Source: QYQD01 sp040755415
Lineage (GTDB): Bacteria > Desulfobacterota > QYQD01
Direction of reading: 5' to 3'
Length of the DNA: 12,950 nt
NCBI GenBank assembly: GCA_040755415.1
Contig: JBFMAZ010000110.1
Coordinates: forward strand, 1 to 12,950
Under the pieces are notes generated by a model that ran no database searches, was not told where the DNA came from, and saw only the letters and a list, made by a program, of their open reading frames with translations. Position 1 is the first letter of the stretch. The number at the start of each line of letters is the position of its first letter. The position numbers were made by a program, and so were the translations under genes. Below, one piece after another: positions 1 through 5,823 of this stretch.

Positions 1-364
1 AGTAATTACGAAAAATTCGCCGCCCTAACACTTTTTCAAAAGTCAAGCAAAAAACGACATGGATGCAAAATTTTTCTCCGTTTTCTCAGTATTCAACATA
101 TGCAAAAACCTAACCGGACAAAGCTGGCGGAGCCTGGTCTGTTTTGAATTTCAGATTTTGGTCATTTGGTATTGTTTCGAATTTCGTGCTTCGGATTTCT
201 TATTTGAGATTAGCTTGCATAGGAAATGTAACGTATTTTTAGTTAAAAATCCAAGCTGCGAATAAAACAGATGGTGGATTGGAGGCCGTGATCCGCGTTA
301 GCAGTCCTCTATCCGGATTGCGGGAAGGGTGTGCCCCTGAATATGTCCGGCATCGGCCTACCCG
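1..364. other. Gene-free AT-rich stretch downstream of the hybrid kinase
   Basis: I see no convincing gene here. The only open frame (59-265, plus) gives a cysteine- and phenylalanine-rich peptide with no recognisable family and no good ribosome-binding site. The segment around 138-215 is made of short degenerate words (TTTCGAATTTCG, GTGCTTCGGATTTC and similar) that look like a decayed dispersed repeat. No clear rho-independent terminator for the kinase gene ending at 365 could be picked out; only weak GC-rich inverted patches occur at about 310-360. Confidence 0.5.
138..215. repeat. Degenerate AATTTCG/GCTTCGGATTTC-type repeat remnant
   Basis: The stretch repeats variants of AATTTCAGATTTT, AATTTCGTGCTTCG and GGATTTCTTATTT. 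This pattern of near-identical AT-rich words separated by TTCG resembles dispersed intergenic repeats that I recall from environmental bacterial genomes; that recollection is not checked. Only one array is present in this window, so its dispersed nature cannot be shown here. Confidence 0.3.
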
Positions 365-2389
365 CTACATCTGTAGGATTTCCTCTATTTTTCTGGACAG
401 CTCTGATACCTTGAAGGGCTTTTGAATAAAACCGTGGCATCCTCGTTTCAATATCTCACCAGGTTCACCATCAACACTATAACCACTGGAAAGCAAGACT
501 TTTATATCCGGGTTGATCTCCCGCATGCGGTCATAGGCCTCACCACCACCCATGTTAGGCATAATCATGTCTAATAGGACCAGGTCTATGCCCTGCCAAT
601 TTTTTCTATACACCTCGACAGCCTCTTTTCCGTCCCTGGCCACCAGTATCCTATAGCCCATGGCCGTTAACAATTCCTGGCCTACTTCCCGGATCGCGTC
701 TTCATCGTCCACCAGGAGTATGGTGCCCGTCCCTTTTTTAATAAATTGCTCAGTAGTTTTGATGGCCTCCTGAGGCCTTTTTTCTGTGGCAGGGAGGTAG
801 ATACTAAAGGTAGTCGCCTGTCCTTTCGTGGACTTGACGTCAATATATCCGCCATGGGCCTTGATGATACCATAGACTGAAGCCAGACCAAGACCCGTAC
901 CCCGGCCCATCTCTTTGGTGGTAAAGAATGGCTCAAAGATGCGCTCCTGCGTCTCTTTGTCCATGCCTATACCGGTATCGGTCACTGTTAACAGGACATA
1001 ATTACCTGGCCTTGCCTCATATACTATGCTCTTTATATCCTCGTGGGTTATATTTCTGGTTTTTAAGATAAGATCCCCGCCTCCGGGCATGGCATCAGCA
1101 GCGTTGACAAACAGATTCAGCAGCACCTGCTCTATTTGCCCCTGATCCGCCTCTATAGCCAGAAGGTCCCCGGCAAGTTCGCGATGAATATTGATGTCCT
1201 TTCTGGTTCTACCAAAAGTCTCGGAAATCTCTTCTATTAAGCCGTTTGGATTTATGGGCTTGACCTCATATCTTCCCTTCCTGGCATAGCCAAGGAGTTG
1301 TTTAGCCAAGCGCGCTCCGCTCTGTACCTGTTCTTCGGTTCTTTTTAGCCTTTCATAATGAGGATGCGCAGGATCAAGGCCTAAAATTATCAAAGAGATA
1401 TTACCCTGAATGCTCATAAGTAGGTTGTTAAAGTCGTGGGCGATGCCTCCGGCCAGGGTGCCAATGGCCTCCATCTTTTGGGCACGCTGGAGCTGGGCTT
1501 CCAGTTTCTTCTTTTCCTCCTCCGCCTGTTTCCGCTCGGTGATATTGCGGACATACTCTGTTACCATAACGACATTTCCACGATCATCAAATACAGGATA
1601 AACGTTTATTTCCAGAAATCCGACCCTGGGGTCCGGGTTAAAGAATTCCATGGTCTTGGGTTTCCCGGTTTTAAACACCTCGAGCGCGTGGCAAGGCTCG
1701 CAGGGCGCATCTCGGTGCATGTAAGCCCGGTAGCAATGCGGACGTTTATCGCGCTGTTCCAGGGGGACGAATTCATGCCCATGCCAATTACTTAAGACAA
1801 TGCGGTGATCCCTGTCGTGAACGGTCAGGAGGTCGGGGATGGCCTCAAAGGTATTACGCAAGAGCGCTTCTGATTTGCGGAGCGCCTCTTCCGCCTGCTT
1901 ACGCTCGGTGATGTCGCTGACCAGGCCGTCGTAGGATAGGAGCCTGCCCTGCGGGTCGTAATGGGGGACGAGCGTGTTTCTTACCCAACGGAGGATGCCA
2001 TCCTTCCGCCAGATGCGATGCTCAATGGGCTGAGTATCTTGTCCCAAAAGAACGCGGCTGGCCTGCTCCTGGATGGCCGCATGATCTTCCTCGTGCACCA
2101 TTCGAAACCATAAGTAGGGGTCGGAGGCATAATCTTCAGGGGCATATCCGGTCACAGCGACACAGGCAGGGCTATGAATGGTCTCTACCGGATGCCCATC
2201 CTCGATACGGACTGTGAAGATATAGTCCGTTACCGCACTGGTGATGCGCCGATATCTCTCCTCGCTTTTCCGCAGCGCCTCTTCCGTCTCCTTGTGCCCG
2301 TTCTGTGCTGCCTCCAGTCGAGCGATTTGCTGGCGCAATTTAAGTAATTCATGTATCAACTGCCCTTTTGTCTTGTCTTCATCTTTCAC
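365..2389 (-). CDS. Orphan cytoplasmic hybrid histidine kinase (PAS-PAS-HisKA-HATPase-REC)
   Basis: 674 residues with no membrane segment or signal peptide, so cytoplasmic. Order: N-terminal coiled coil (about 5-45), PAS domain with PAC tail ending DITERK (about 45-165), second PAS (about 172-288), HisKA with phospho-acceptor His318 in GIAHDFNN, and HATPase_c with N-box around Asn425/Asn429, DTGIGM at 471-476 and GRGTGLGL at 495-502. A C-terminal receiver (about 555-672) carries the acidic pair Asp561/Asp562, phospho-acceptor Asp607 and Lys657. All catalytic residues are present, so it should autophosphorylate and pass phosphate to its own receiver. PAS2 carries Cys219, Cys230 and Cys233, a possible metal or redox site. 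The start is GTG, preceded by GAGGG about nine bases upstream. No output partner is adjacent, so target and signal are unknown. It sits alone behind a repeat-rich gap and is unlikely to be cotranscribed with the upstream genes. Confidence 0.93.
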   Translation of the reverse strand: MKDEDKTKGQLIHELLKLRQQIARLEAAQNGHKETEEALRKSEERYRRITSAVTDYIFTVRIEDGHPVETIHSPACVAVTGYAPEDYASDPYLWFRMVHEEDHAAIQEQASRVLLGQDTQPIEHRIWRKDGILRWVRNTLVPHYDPQGRLLSYDGLVSDITERKQAEEALRKSEALLRNTFEAIPDLLTVHDRDHRIVLSNWHGHEFVPLEQRDKRPHCYRAYMHRDAPCEPCHALEVFKTGKPKTMEFFNPDPRVGFLEINVYPVFDDRGNVVMVTEYVRNITERKQAEEEKKKLEAQLQRAQKMEAIGTLAGGIAHDFNNLLMSIQGNISLIILGLDPAHPHYERLKRTEEQVQSGARLAKQLLGYARKGRYEVKPINPNGLIEEISETFGRTRKDINIHRELAGDLLAIEADQGQIEQVLLNLFVNAADAMPGGGDLILKTRNITHEDIKSIVYEARPGNYVLLTVTDTGIGMDKETQERIFEPFFTTKEMGRGTGLGLASVYGIIKAHGGYIDVKSTKGQATTFSIYLPATEKRPQEAIKTTEQFIKKGTGTILLVDDEDAIREVGQELLTAMGYRILVARDGKEAVEVYRKNWQGIDLVLLDMIMPNMGGGEAYDRMREINPDIKVLLSSGYSVDGEPGEILKRGCHGFIQKPFKVSELSRKIEEILQM

Positions 2390-2414
2390 CTGTAAATACC
2401 CTCTTGACAGGCGA

Positions 2415-2429
2415 TCCGCCTACGGCGGA
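2415..2429. repeat. Short palindromic repeat TCCGCC-TAC-GGCGGA
   Basis: Perfect 6-bp inverted arms around a 3-base loop. Related copies lie at 2461-2475 (TCTGCC-TGA-GGCGGG), 2511-2525 (TCTGCC-ATA-GGCGGA), 2754-2768 (partial) and 3879-3893 (CCGCC-TGC-GGCGG). The repeated core with variable loop marks a dispersed hairpin repeat family rather than a single terminator, since no T-run follows. Confidence 0.6.
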
Positions 2430-2460
2430 CTACTGATTACAAAATCACCATTCGTGGTAG

Positions 2461-2475
2461 TCTGCCTGAGGCGGG
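2461..2475. repeat. Short palindromic repeat, second copy
   Basis: TCTGCC-TGA-GGCGGG, a slightly diverged copy of the palindrome at 2415-2429, 46 bases further on. G-T pairing in RNA would still allow the hairpin. Confidence 0.5.
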
Positions 2476-2510
2476 CCGGCTGTCGCCCTTCCGATTTTCA
2501 TCATCCTTTG

Positions 2511-2525
2511 TCTGCCATAGGCGGA
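2511..2525. repeat. Short palindromic repeat, third copy
   Basis: TCTGCC-ATA-GGCGGA, again with the same arms and a different three-base loop, 50 bases after the second copy. The near-regular 46 and 50 base spacing of the three copies is notable. Confidence 0.5.
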
Positions 2526-2528
2526 TGG

Positions 2529-2564
2529 GTGTTTAATTTTATTACCGACCAGCTTAGACTACAA
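2529..2564 (-). promoter_or_regulatory. Candidate sigma-70 promoter for the hybrid kinase
   Basis: On the minus strand a TTGTAG box (2564-2559) is separated by 17 bases from TAAAAT (2541-2536). The -10 matches the consensus at five of six positions, the -35 at only three. Predicted transcription start is near 2529, leaving a leader of about 140 bases that would include the hairpin-forming TCCGCC/GGCGGA repeats. Prediction from pattern only. Confidence 0.35.
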
Positions 2565-2680
2565 TCTCAGCCCCCCTTATCCCTGGGCGGGTTCGGTTGA
2601 GAAAGCCGTACTTTTATCATATCGGTAAGATCTGGAGTATTCTAAAGAATTTCTGAGAGCCTTGCAAGGTAGCCATCGAG

Positions 2681-2744
2681 CAGTTTAAACAGCTTAAACG
2701 GTTCAAACAGTTTAAGCAGTTCAAGCAGGTCAAAACGGCTTAAG
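2681..2744. repeat. 9-bp tandem repeat array (CAGTTTAAA-type units)
   Basis: Seven consecutive degenerate units can be read: CAGTTTAAA, CAGCTTAAA, CGGTTCAAA, CAGTTTAAG, CAGTTCAAG, CAGGTCAAAA and CGGCTTAAG. Six are 9 bases long and one is 10. The consensus is approximately CAG-TTYAA-R. No protein-coding context is apparent. The array could be a protein-binding array or simply a slippage-prone dispersed repeat. Confidence 0.65.
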
Positions 2745-2803
2745 GGCAGGGTATCCGCCGGAGGCAAACATCTTCAGCCGGAATCCATCGATACATATCT
2801 AAT

Positions 2804-3922
2804 CTAAACCAGGGCATGGAGAATCGCCTTCATAAAGGCCGGGAGATCATCTGGCTTACGGCTGGTGATCAATTTTCCGTCCACAACTACCTCCTGATCT
2901 ACCCAGTTAGCACCAGCATGGATGAGGTCGTCCTTAATAGCAAAGAATGAAGTCACGGTGCAGCCCTTAAGTATGCCGGCTGAGGCCAGCATCCAGCCGG
3001 CATGGCAGATGGCTGCTACAACTTTTTGCGCCTGATAAAGTTCCTTCACCAATTTGACCATGGCTGGATAACGGCGCATGTGGTCAGGGGCGTATCCACC
3101 CGGGATGACGATGCCGTCAAATTCTGACGATGAAATCTTATCTACAGAAGCATCTACCTTGGTTTGCGTTCCTGATTTTCCGGTGTATTCTCTGGCGCTG
3201 CCAGACCCAACTACCACCACCTCAACGCCAGCTTCCTTAAGCCGGTAATAGGGATACCAGAACTCCTGATCGTTGAACATCTCCTCCACGAGGATGATGA
3301 CCTTCTTTCCTTTTAATTCCATCTGTTCCTCCGTTTTTCTCCAAAAATACACAAGACCAGCCTCCACTCTTGGTTGAATTGTTGCGAGCAGGTCCTCCTG
3401 CTCCAGGTAGGGACAGGGCTTGTTGTATGGGAATTGCTGACATTGGAGGGGCCGGGCCTCATGCACCGTGCACCTCTTGGCCATTTTGTCCGGTGCCAGG
3501 AAGATGCAAGAACCATCCGGATTGACCTTAAAGGTATGCTTGTTCTCCATATAGCGCCTTCGCACCTCGCCGTCGGGAACACCTAAATGCCTGGCCAGAC
3601 GGTTGATGTCGGTGGCAGTGATCAGCAAGACCGATCCTTCGAGACGGTAGCAACAGTAACCAGGGCAATAATTGCAATAAATCATGGCCGGTTGCTTTAT
3701 TTCTTCCAATGCTCGATCCGCCAAGGGGCGCGCCAGCGTTTCCGAGGGCGGCTGAAAGCGCTTATATATGCCCGGTAGGGGTGTGAACTTATGGGATAAA
3801 TTCCCCCGTACATGAATCCTACTAATATGTTGATACCTTAGCAGAAGTACCCCCCGAAGGCAAGGGTGGAATCGTGACCCGCCTGCGGCGGACAGGGAGA
3901 CCGTCTGAAGGATCTCGAGCAT
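2804..3922 (-). CDS. YkgJ-like cysteine-cluster domain fused to DJ-1/PfpI-family protein
   Basis: 372 residues, two recognisable parts. Residues about 80-175 are a YkgJ-type (CxxCxxxCC) domain: Cys83, Cys86, Cys90, Cys91, then Cys139, Cys151, Cys161 and Cys170 in a CxVHExRPLQCQQFP context. This family is thought to chelate zinc or iron-sulfur. Residues 201-372 are a full-length DJ-1/PfpI domain with the nucleophile-elbow AICHAG (Cys306-His307), IVIPGGYAPD and the ending SRKPDDLPAF typical of PfpI/YhbO proteins, which act in protein or metabolite repair. Met201 (ATG at 3322) has a strong GGAGG five bases upstream, so a stand-alone PfpI protein may be made from the same frame. The first 79 residues look unlike protein: a dispersed palindrome (3879-3893) lies in them, and the ATG at 3922 lacks a ribosome-binding site. 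The true start may be nearer 3685-3710 (Met80 or a nearby TTG). It lies 9 bases after the DUF2156 gene, so probably in the same operon. Confidence 0.8.
   Translation of the reverse strand: MLEILQTVSLSAAGGSRFHPCLRGVLLLRYQHISRIHVRGNLSHKFTPLPGIYKRFQPPSETLARPLADRALEEIKQPAMIYCNYCPGYCCYRLEGSVLLITATDINRLARHLGVPDGEVRRRYMENKHTFKVNPDGSCIFLAPDKMAKRCTVHEARPLQCQQFPYNKPCPYLEQEDLLATIQPRVEAGLVYFWRKTEEQMELKGKKVIILVEEMFNDQEFWYPYYRLKEAGVEVVVVGSGSAREYTGKSGTQTKVDASVDKISSSEFDGIVIPGGYAPDHMRRYPAMVKLVKELYQAQKVVAAICHAGWMLASAGILKGCTVTSFFAIKDDLIHAGANWVDQEVVVDGKLITSRKPDDLPAFMKAILHALV
3320..3332 (-). promoter_or_regulatory. Internal ribosome-binding site and ATG inside the YkgJ/PfpI frame
   Basis: On the minus strand GGAGGA (3332-3327) is followed by ACAG and ATG (3322-3320), in frame with the PfpI domain and exactly at its expected N-terminus (MELKGKKV). 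It is one of the best Shine-Dalgarno matches in the window, better than that of the full-length start. It implies either dual translation products or a recent fusion of two formerly separate genes. Confidence 0.6.
3879..3893. repeat. Short palindromic repeat inside the annotated 5' end of the YkgJ/PfpI ORF
   Basis: CCGCC-TGC-GGCGG, belonging to the same family as the copies at 2415, 2461 and 2511. It falls at residues 10-15 of the longest reading of the ORF. This is evidence that the true start lies further downstream, or that a repeat was inserted in the leader. Confidence 0.5.
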
Positions 3923-3931
3923 AGCGGTGAA

Positions 3932-4981
3932 CTAAGGGCCGATGGCGAGAGCGACCGCAGGTAGCGTTAACCGGGATACAAAGCCAGGGGTGGGGAAAGA
4001 GACCCCTAAGTCCGACAGGCTCCTGGGAATGATGACATATTTCTTTGCGAGGTGGTGGGGGCCTAATGCCAATTTAGCCTTTCGCAACCCCTCAATCCCT
4101 AAGTCTTCCATCCTGTTGATATATTCACAATCAGCCCAGGCCTGTTCGCAGAAGGCCTGACTCAGAAATTGGCTCAGCCCCAGGTAACTGTGATCGGCCT
4201 TCTCAATATGCACCAGGGCAGTCCGCGTATTCAGTTTCTGACCCACGGTGAAGGCACGGATCTTCCCTTCTATGCGCACAGCCAGGCCGGTAAGGTCCAG
4301 GCCTTTAAAGTTCATCAGGATCTTCCGGGCCGTCTCTGCCTCTGCCCTTAAAAATACAACTATATCCGGCGGTGGATCGGAATGGATATCAAGTTTTTGC
4401 GATAAGGCCTGTAATTTATTCTCAAGCCATTCTTGATTGAACTGAAGACATTCCGGGATATTTTTCTCATGTAAAAACTCGGTAGAGTAGCCAGGATAAC
4501 CCTGCTTAAATCGTTTGATGAAATTTCTCTGGCCGTGATATCGTCTGCCCTTTAGGGTGATCATATCTTCGGCCCGGTAGATATAGTCAGAGATGTCTAA
4601 ATCTTCTGTAAGTACGTATCTGTTTTGATTGCCCAGATAGGCGCGCACAAATTTTTCCGAGGCCCGCCGGATAATCGGCCGTATATTTCGAGAGAGCATA
4701 AAATCGAAGCAGGCGTCCAGGGTTTCCAGTATATGGCCTTGCCCCAGGGGCGGGAAAAAGAACTCTTTTTCCGGGGTCGTATCGGTGTCACTAAAGAGAC
4801 AAATGGCACCCTTAAACTGGCTGATCTGTATGTTATAAAAGTCCCGCCATATGAAAAGATTCGTAAAACAGCGGTCGGAGATCTCCGGTTGCAGCTCCCA
4901 CAGGCGGGGCTGCAATATATCCTTGTCCTTTAATTCCAATGGCCTGAATGCGGGAAAATCAGGGATGTCTTTCGTATGCAT
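3932..4981 (-). CDS. DUF2156 / LPG_synthase_C (phosphatidylglycerol lysyltransferase C-terminal-like) protein
   Basis: 349 residues with no signal peptide or clear membrane helix. Family features are strong: SDRCFTNLFIWRDFY near 35-49, DYIYRAEDMITLKGRRYHGQ at 132-151 leading into NFIKRFK, and EYINRMEDLGIEGLRKAKL near 286-304 followed by LAKKY. These mark the DUF2156 (LPG_synthase_C) superfamily, a double GNAT-like fold that in MprF transfers an aminoacyl group from tRNA to phosphatidylglycerol. Stand-alone soluble members like this one have no assigned substrate as far as I know, so transfer of an amino acid is an inference from fold. Its ATG overlaps the speD stop codon by one base (TGATG), indicating translational coupling. 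The C-terminal 30 residues are a poorly conserved tail. Confidence 0.87.
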   Translation of the reverse strand: MHTKDIPDFPAFRPLELKDKDILQPRLWELQPEISDRCFTNLFIWRDFYNIQISQFKGAICLFSDTDTTPEKEFFFPPLGQGHILETLDACFDFMLSRNIRPIIRRASEKFVRAYLGNQNRYVLTEDLDISDYIYRAEDMITLKGRRYHGQRNFIKRFKQGYPGYSTEFLHEKNIPECLQFNQEWLENKLQALSQKLDIHSDPPPDIVVFLRAEAETARKILMNFKGLDLTGLAVRIEGKIRAFTVGQKLNTRTALVHIEKADHSYLGLSQFLSQAFCEQAWADCEYINRMEDLGIEGLRKAKLALGPHHLAKKYVIIPRSLSDLGVSFPTPGFVSRLTLPAVALAIGP

Positions 4982-5385
4982 CAGAAACCTACTGCATCTT
5001 CATAATATTTCAGGCCTCTTTCTATAAAATTCGTCTCGATGTCTTTATATGGGTAATATCTATTAACAAAGGCCAGGATTCCCGGGATTATAGTTTGATC
5101 AATATACGAGCAGGTATACAGATCTATACTTACAAACCCCTTCTCGGATAGGGTATGGAGCTGAATCCCCGATTCGATCAGACCCACCCATCCGGAGAGG
5201 CCAGCCTTCCCTACCCACTCCGGGGGCGTGACATAGATATGTGGAAGGCTTTGCTTATGCATCCCGATATGGCCAGGAAGTTTGTCCAAAAAATCATAAC
5301 CAAGATTGAGATTATCGCATCGGTCTCGATCAACCCCGTATAAGTCCATAGTAAGCAAGTAGCCAAAGACCTTATCCTGTCCCAT
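4981..5385 (-). CDS. speD: S-adenosylmethionine decarboxylase proenzyme (SpeD family)
   Basis: 134 residues, the usual size of the short bacterial/archaeal class. In this family the proenzyme cleaves itself before a serine, creating the pyruvoyl cofactor that decarboxylates S-adenosylmethionine for spermidine synthesis. The cleavage pair Glu71-Ser72, the processing base His77 and catalytic Cys92 are all present at family spacing (Ser, His at +5, Cys at +20). The histidine that usually follows the serine (ESH) is glycine (ESG). GLSGWVGLIES and EKGFVSIDLYTC are family-typical, as is IERGLKYY at the end. AGGAGGG sits six bases before the ATG, so expression should be efficient. It overlaps the DUF2156 start and follows tRNA-Cys. 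No spermidine synthase is in the window. Some SpeD homologues have changed substrate, for example to arginine or ornithine decarboxylation, so the substrate is likely but not certain. Confidence 0.88.
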   Translation of the reverse strand: MGQDKVFGYLLTMDLYGVDRDRCDNLNLGYDFLDKLPGHIGMHKQSLPHIYVTPPEWVGKAGLSGWVGLIESGIQLHTLSEKGFVSIDLYTCSYIDQTIIPGILAFVNRYYPYKDIETNFIERGLKYYEDAVGF

Positions 5386-5426
5386 TATTAACCCTCCTTT
5401 TTCTCCCTAAGTATTATCAGAGACTT

Positions 5427-5447
5427 CACCGCAAAGGACGCAAAGAA
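5427..5447. repeat. ACCGCAAAGGACGCAAAG-type short repeat
   Basis: The words CGCAAAG-GA-CGCAAAG form a tandem pair between tRNA-Cys and speD. A related form, CACGAAG-A-CACGAAG, occurs at 12806-12820. Both resemble short intergenic direct repeats that I recall as common in environmental bacterial genomes; function unknown. Confidence 0.35.
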
Positions 5448-5474
5448 CACCCCCTACTCTGGCAGAGGGGTCGC
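5448..5474 (-). terminator. Possible hairpin between tRNA-Cys and speD
   Basis: On the minus strand CCCCTCT-GCC-AGAG-TA-GGGG can fold into a stem of about seven pairs with a two-base bulge. It is followed shortly by GTTCTTT rather than a true T-run. It may be a partial terminator, an attenuator or the processing stem that separates tRNA from mRNA. The structure is modest and the call is tentative. Confidence 0.3.
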
Positions 5475-5493
5475 AATTTGCTCGCTTAAGACT

Positions 5494-5568
5494 TGGAGGC
5501 GGCGAGTGGAATCGAACCACTGAGAAAGGGTTTTGCAGACCCTCGCCTTACCACTTGGCTACGCCGCC
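5494..5568 (-). tRNA. tRNA-Cys (anticodon GCA)
   Basis: A complete 75-base cloverleaf. Acceptor GGCGGCG pairs with CGCCGCC, D-arm GCC/GGC with AGTGGTAA loop, anticodon stem AGGGT/ACCCT around CTGCAAA, five-base variable loop, and T-arm AGTGG-TTCGATT-CCACT. The discriminator is U73, the key identity base for cysteinyl-tRNA synthetase, and the 3' CCA is encoded. Everything looks like a normal elongator tRNA-Cys. It lies just downstream of a candidate sigma-54 promoter and 108 bases upstream of speD. Confidence 0.97.
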
Positions 5569-5588
5569 CTGTATTCAGGTCTTGAAGT

Positions 5589-5606
5589 TTGCACTAACTG
5601 TGCCAA
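5589..5606 (-). promoter_or_regulatory. Candidate sigma-54 (-24/-12) promoter upstream of tRNA-Cys and speD
   Basis: Minus strand TTGGCACAGTTAGTGCAA. The -24 GG (5604-5603) and -12 GC (5592-5591) are exactly ten bases apart, and TGGCAC and TGCA match the RpoN consensus TGGCACG-N4-TTGCA at 10 of 12 fixed positions. Predicted start is about 5579, some 11 bases before the tRNA 5' end. No good sigma-70 -10 box lies in the usual position. A match this good is expected about once by chance across both strands of a window this size. Its position, downstream of a sigma-54 activator gene and in a 274-bp gap, is what makes it persuasive. Confidence 0.55.
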
Positions 5607-5721
5607 TATCAATAGCTGGTTCTATCACCGGGATAGGTAAAGGCCTTGTGGTCTGACTGCCACGGAGTGCGGAAAAAAAGAGGACCTTGGGATGTGTTGC
5701 GGTATTTGCAGTATCTACGGG

Positions 5722-5738
5722 TGTATCTTTTTACTACA
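5722..5738. promoter_or_regulatory. Candidate activator-binding dyad, site A
   Basis: The inverted repeat GGTGTA-N9-TACACC (5720-5740) contains TGTATCTTTTTACTACA. Its centre is about 150 bases upstream of the predicted sigma-54 start, the usual distance range for enhancer sites of NtrC-family activators. It shares the core TATC-TTTTT-NN-TACA with sites B and C. Confidence 0.45.
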
Positions 5739-5769
5739 CCGGTTTTGGTTAAAATAAGAAAATATCGTC

Positions 5770-5787
5770 CGTAACGCTGTAGTTACG
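5770..5787 (-). terminator. Inverted repeat, possible terminator of the sensor-regulator operon
   Basis: CGTAAC-N6-GTTACG, a perfect 6-bp dyad 56 bases after the response regulator stop. On the minus strand it is followed by GACGATATTTTCTTATTTT, a T-rich but interrupted tract. It could act as a weak rho-independent terminator or as another protein-binding dyad. Confidence 0.35.
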
Positions 5788-5803
5788 CCCATTTCCCCAA
5801 TTA

Positions 5804-5821
5804 TGTATCATTTTTAATACA
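5804..5821. promoter_or_regulatory. Candidate activator-binding dyad, site B
   Basis: TGTATCATTTTTAATACA, flanked by A and T to make the perfect dyad ATGTAT-N8-ATACAT (5803-5822). It is site A with one inserted A and one substitution (C to A). It lies 82 bases from site A. Confidence 0.4.
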
Positions 5822-5823
5822 TC

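Larger units (their letters stand above)
2390..2803. other. Repeat-rich intergenic region
   Basis: This 414-bp gap between the hybrid kinase and the YkgJ/PfpI ORF has no supportable gene. It holds three to four hairpin-type TCCGCC-N3-GGCGGA repeats, a 9-bp tandem array at 2681-2744, a CCCCCCTTATCCC word at about 2571-2583 that resembles part of the repeat at the right end of the window, and a possible promoter for the kinase. Confidence 0.6.

Noticed and set aside
59..265. Plus-strand 68-residue ORF
   Set aside because: No family resemblance, no ribosome-binding site, composition of AT-rich intergenic DNA and overlap with a degenerate repeat.
2681..2744. CRISPR array
   Set aside because: Units are only 9 bases, contiguous and without spacers; no cas genes nearby.
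5460..5475. Plus-strand sigma-54-like sequence TGGCAGAGGGGTCGCA
   Set aside because: Spacing fits, but it would transcribe antisense to tRNA-Cys with no plus-strand gene beyond, and it overlaps the hairpin at 5448-5474. Most likely a by-product of that structure.
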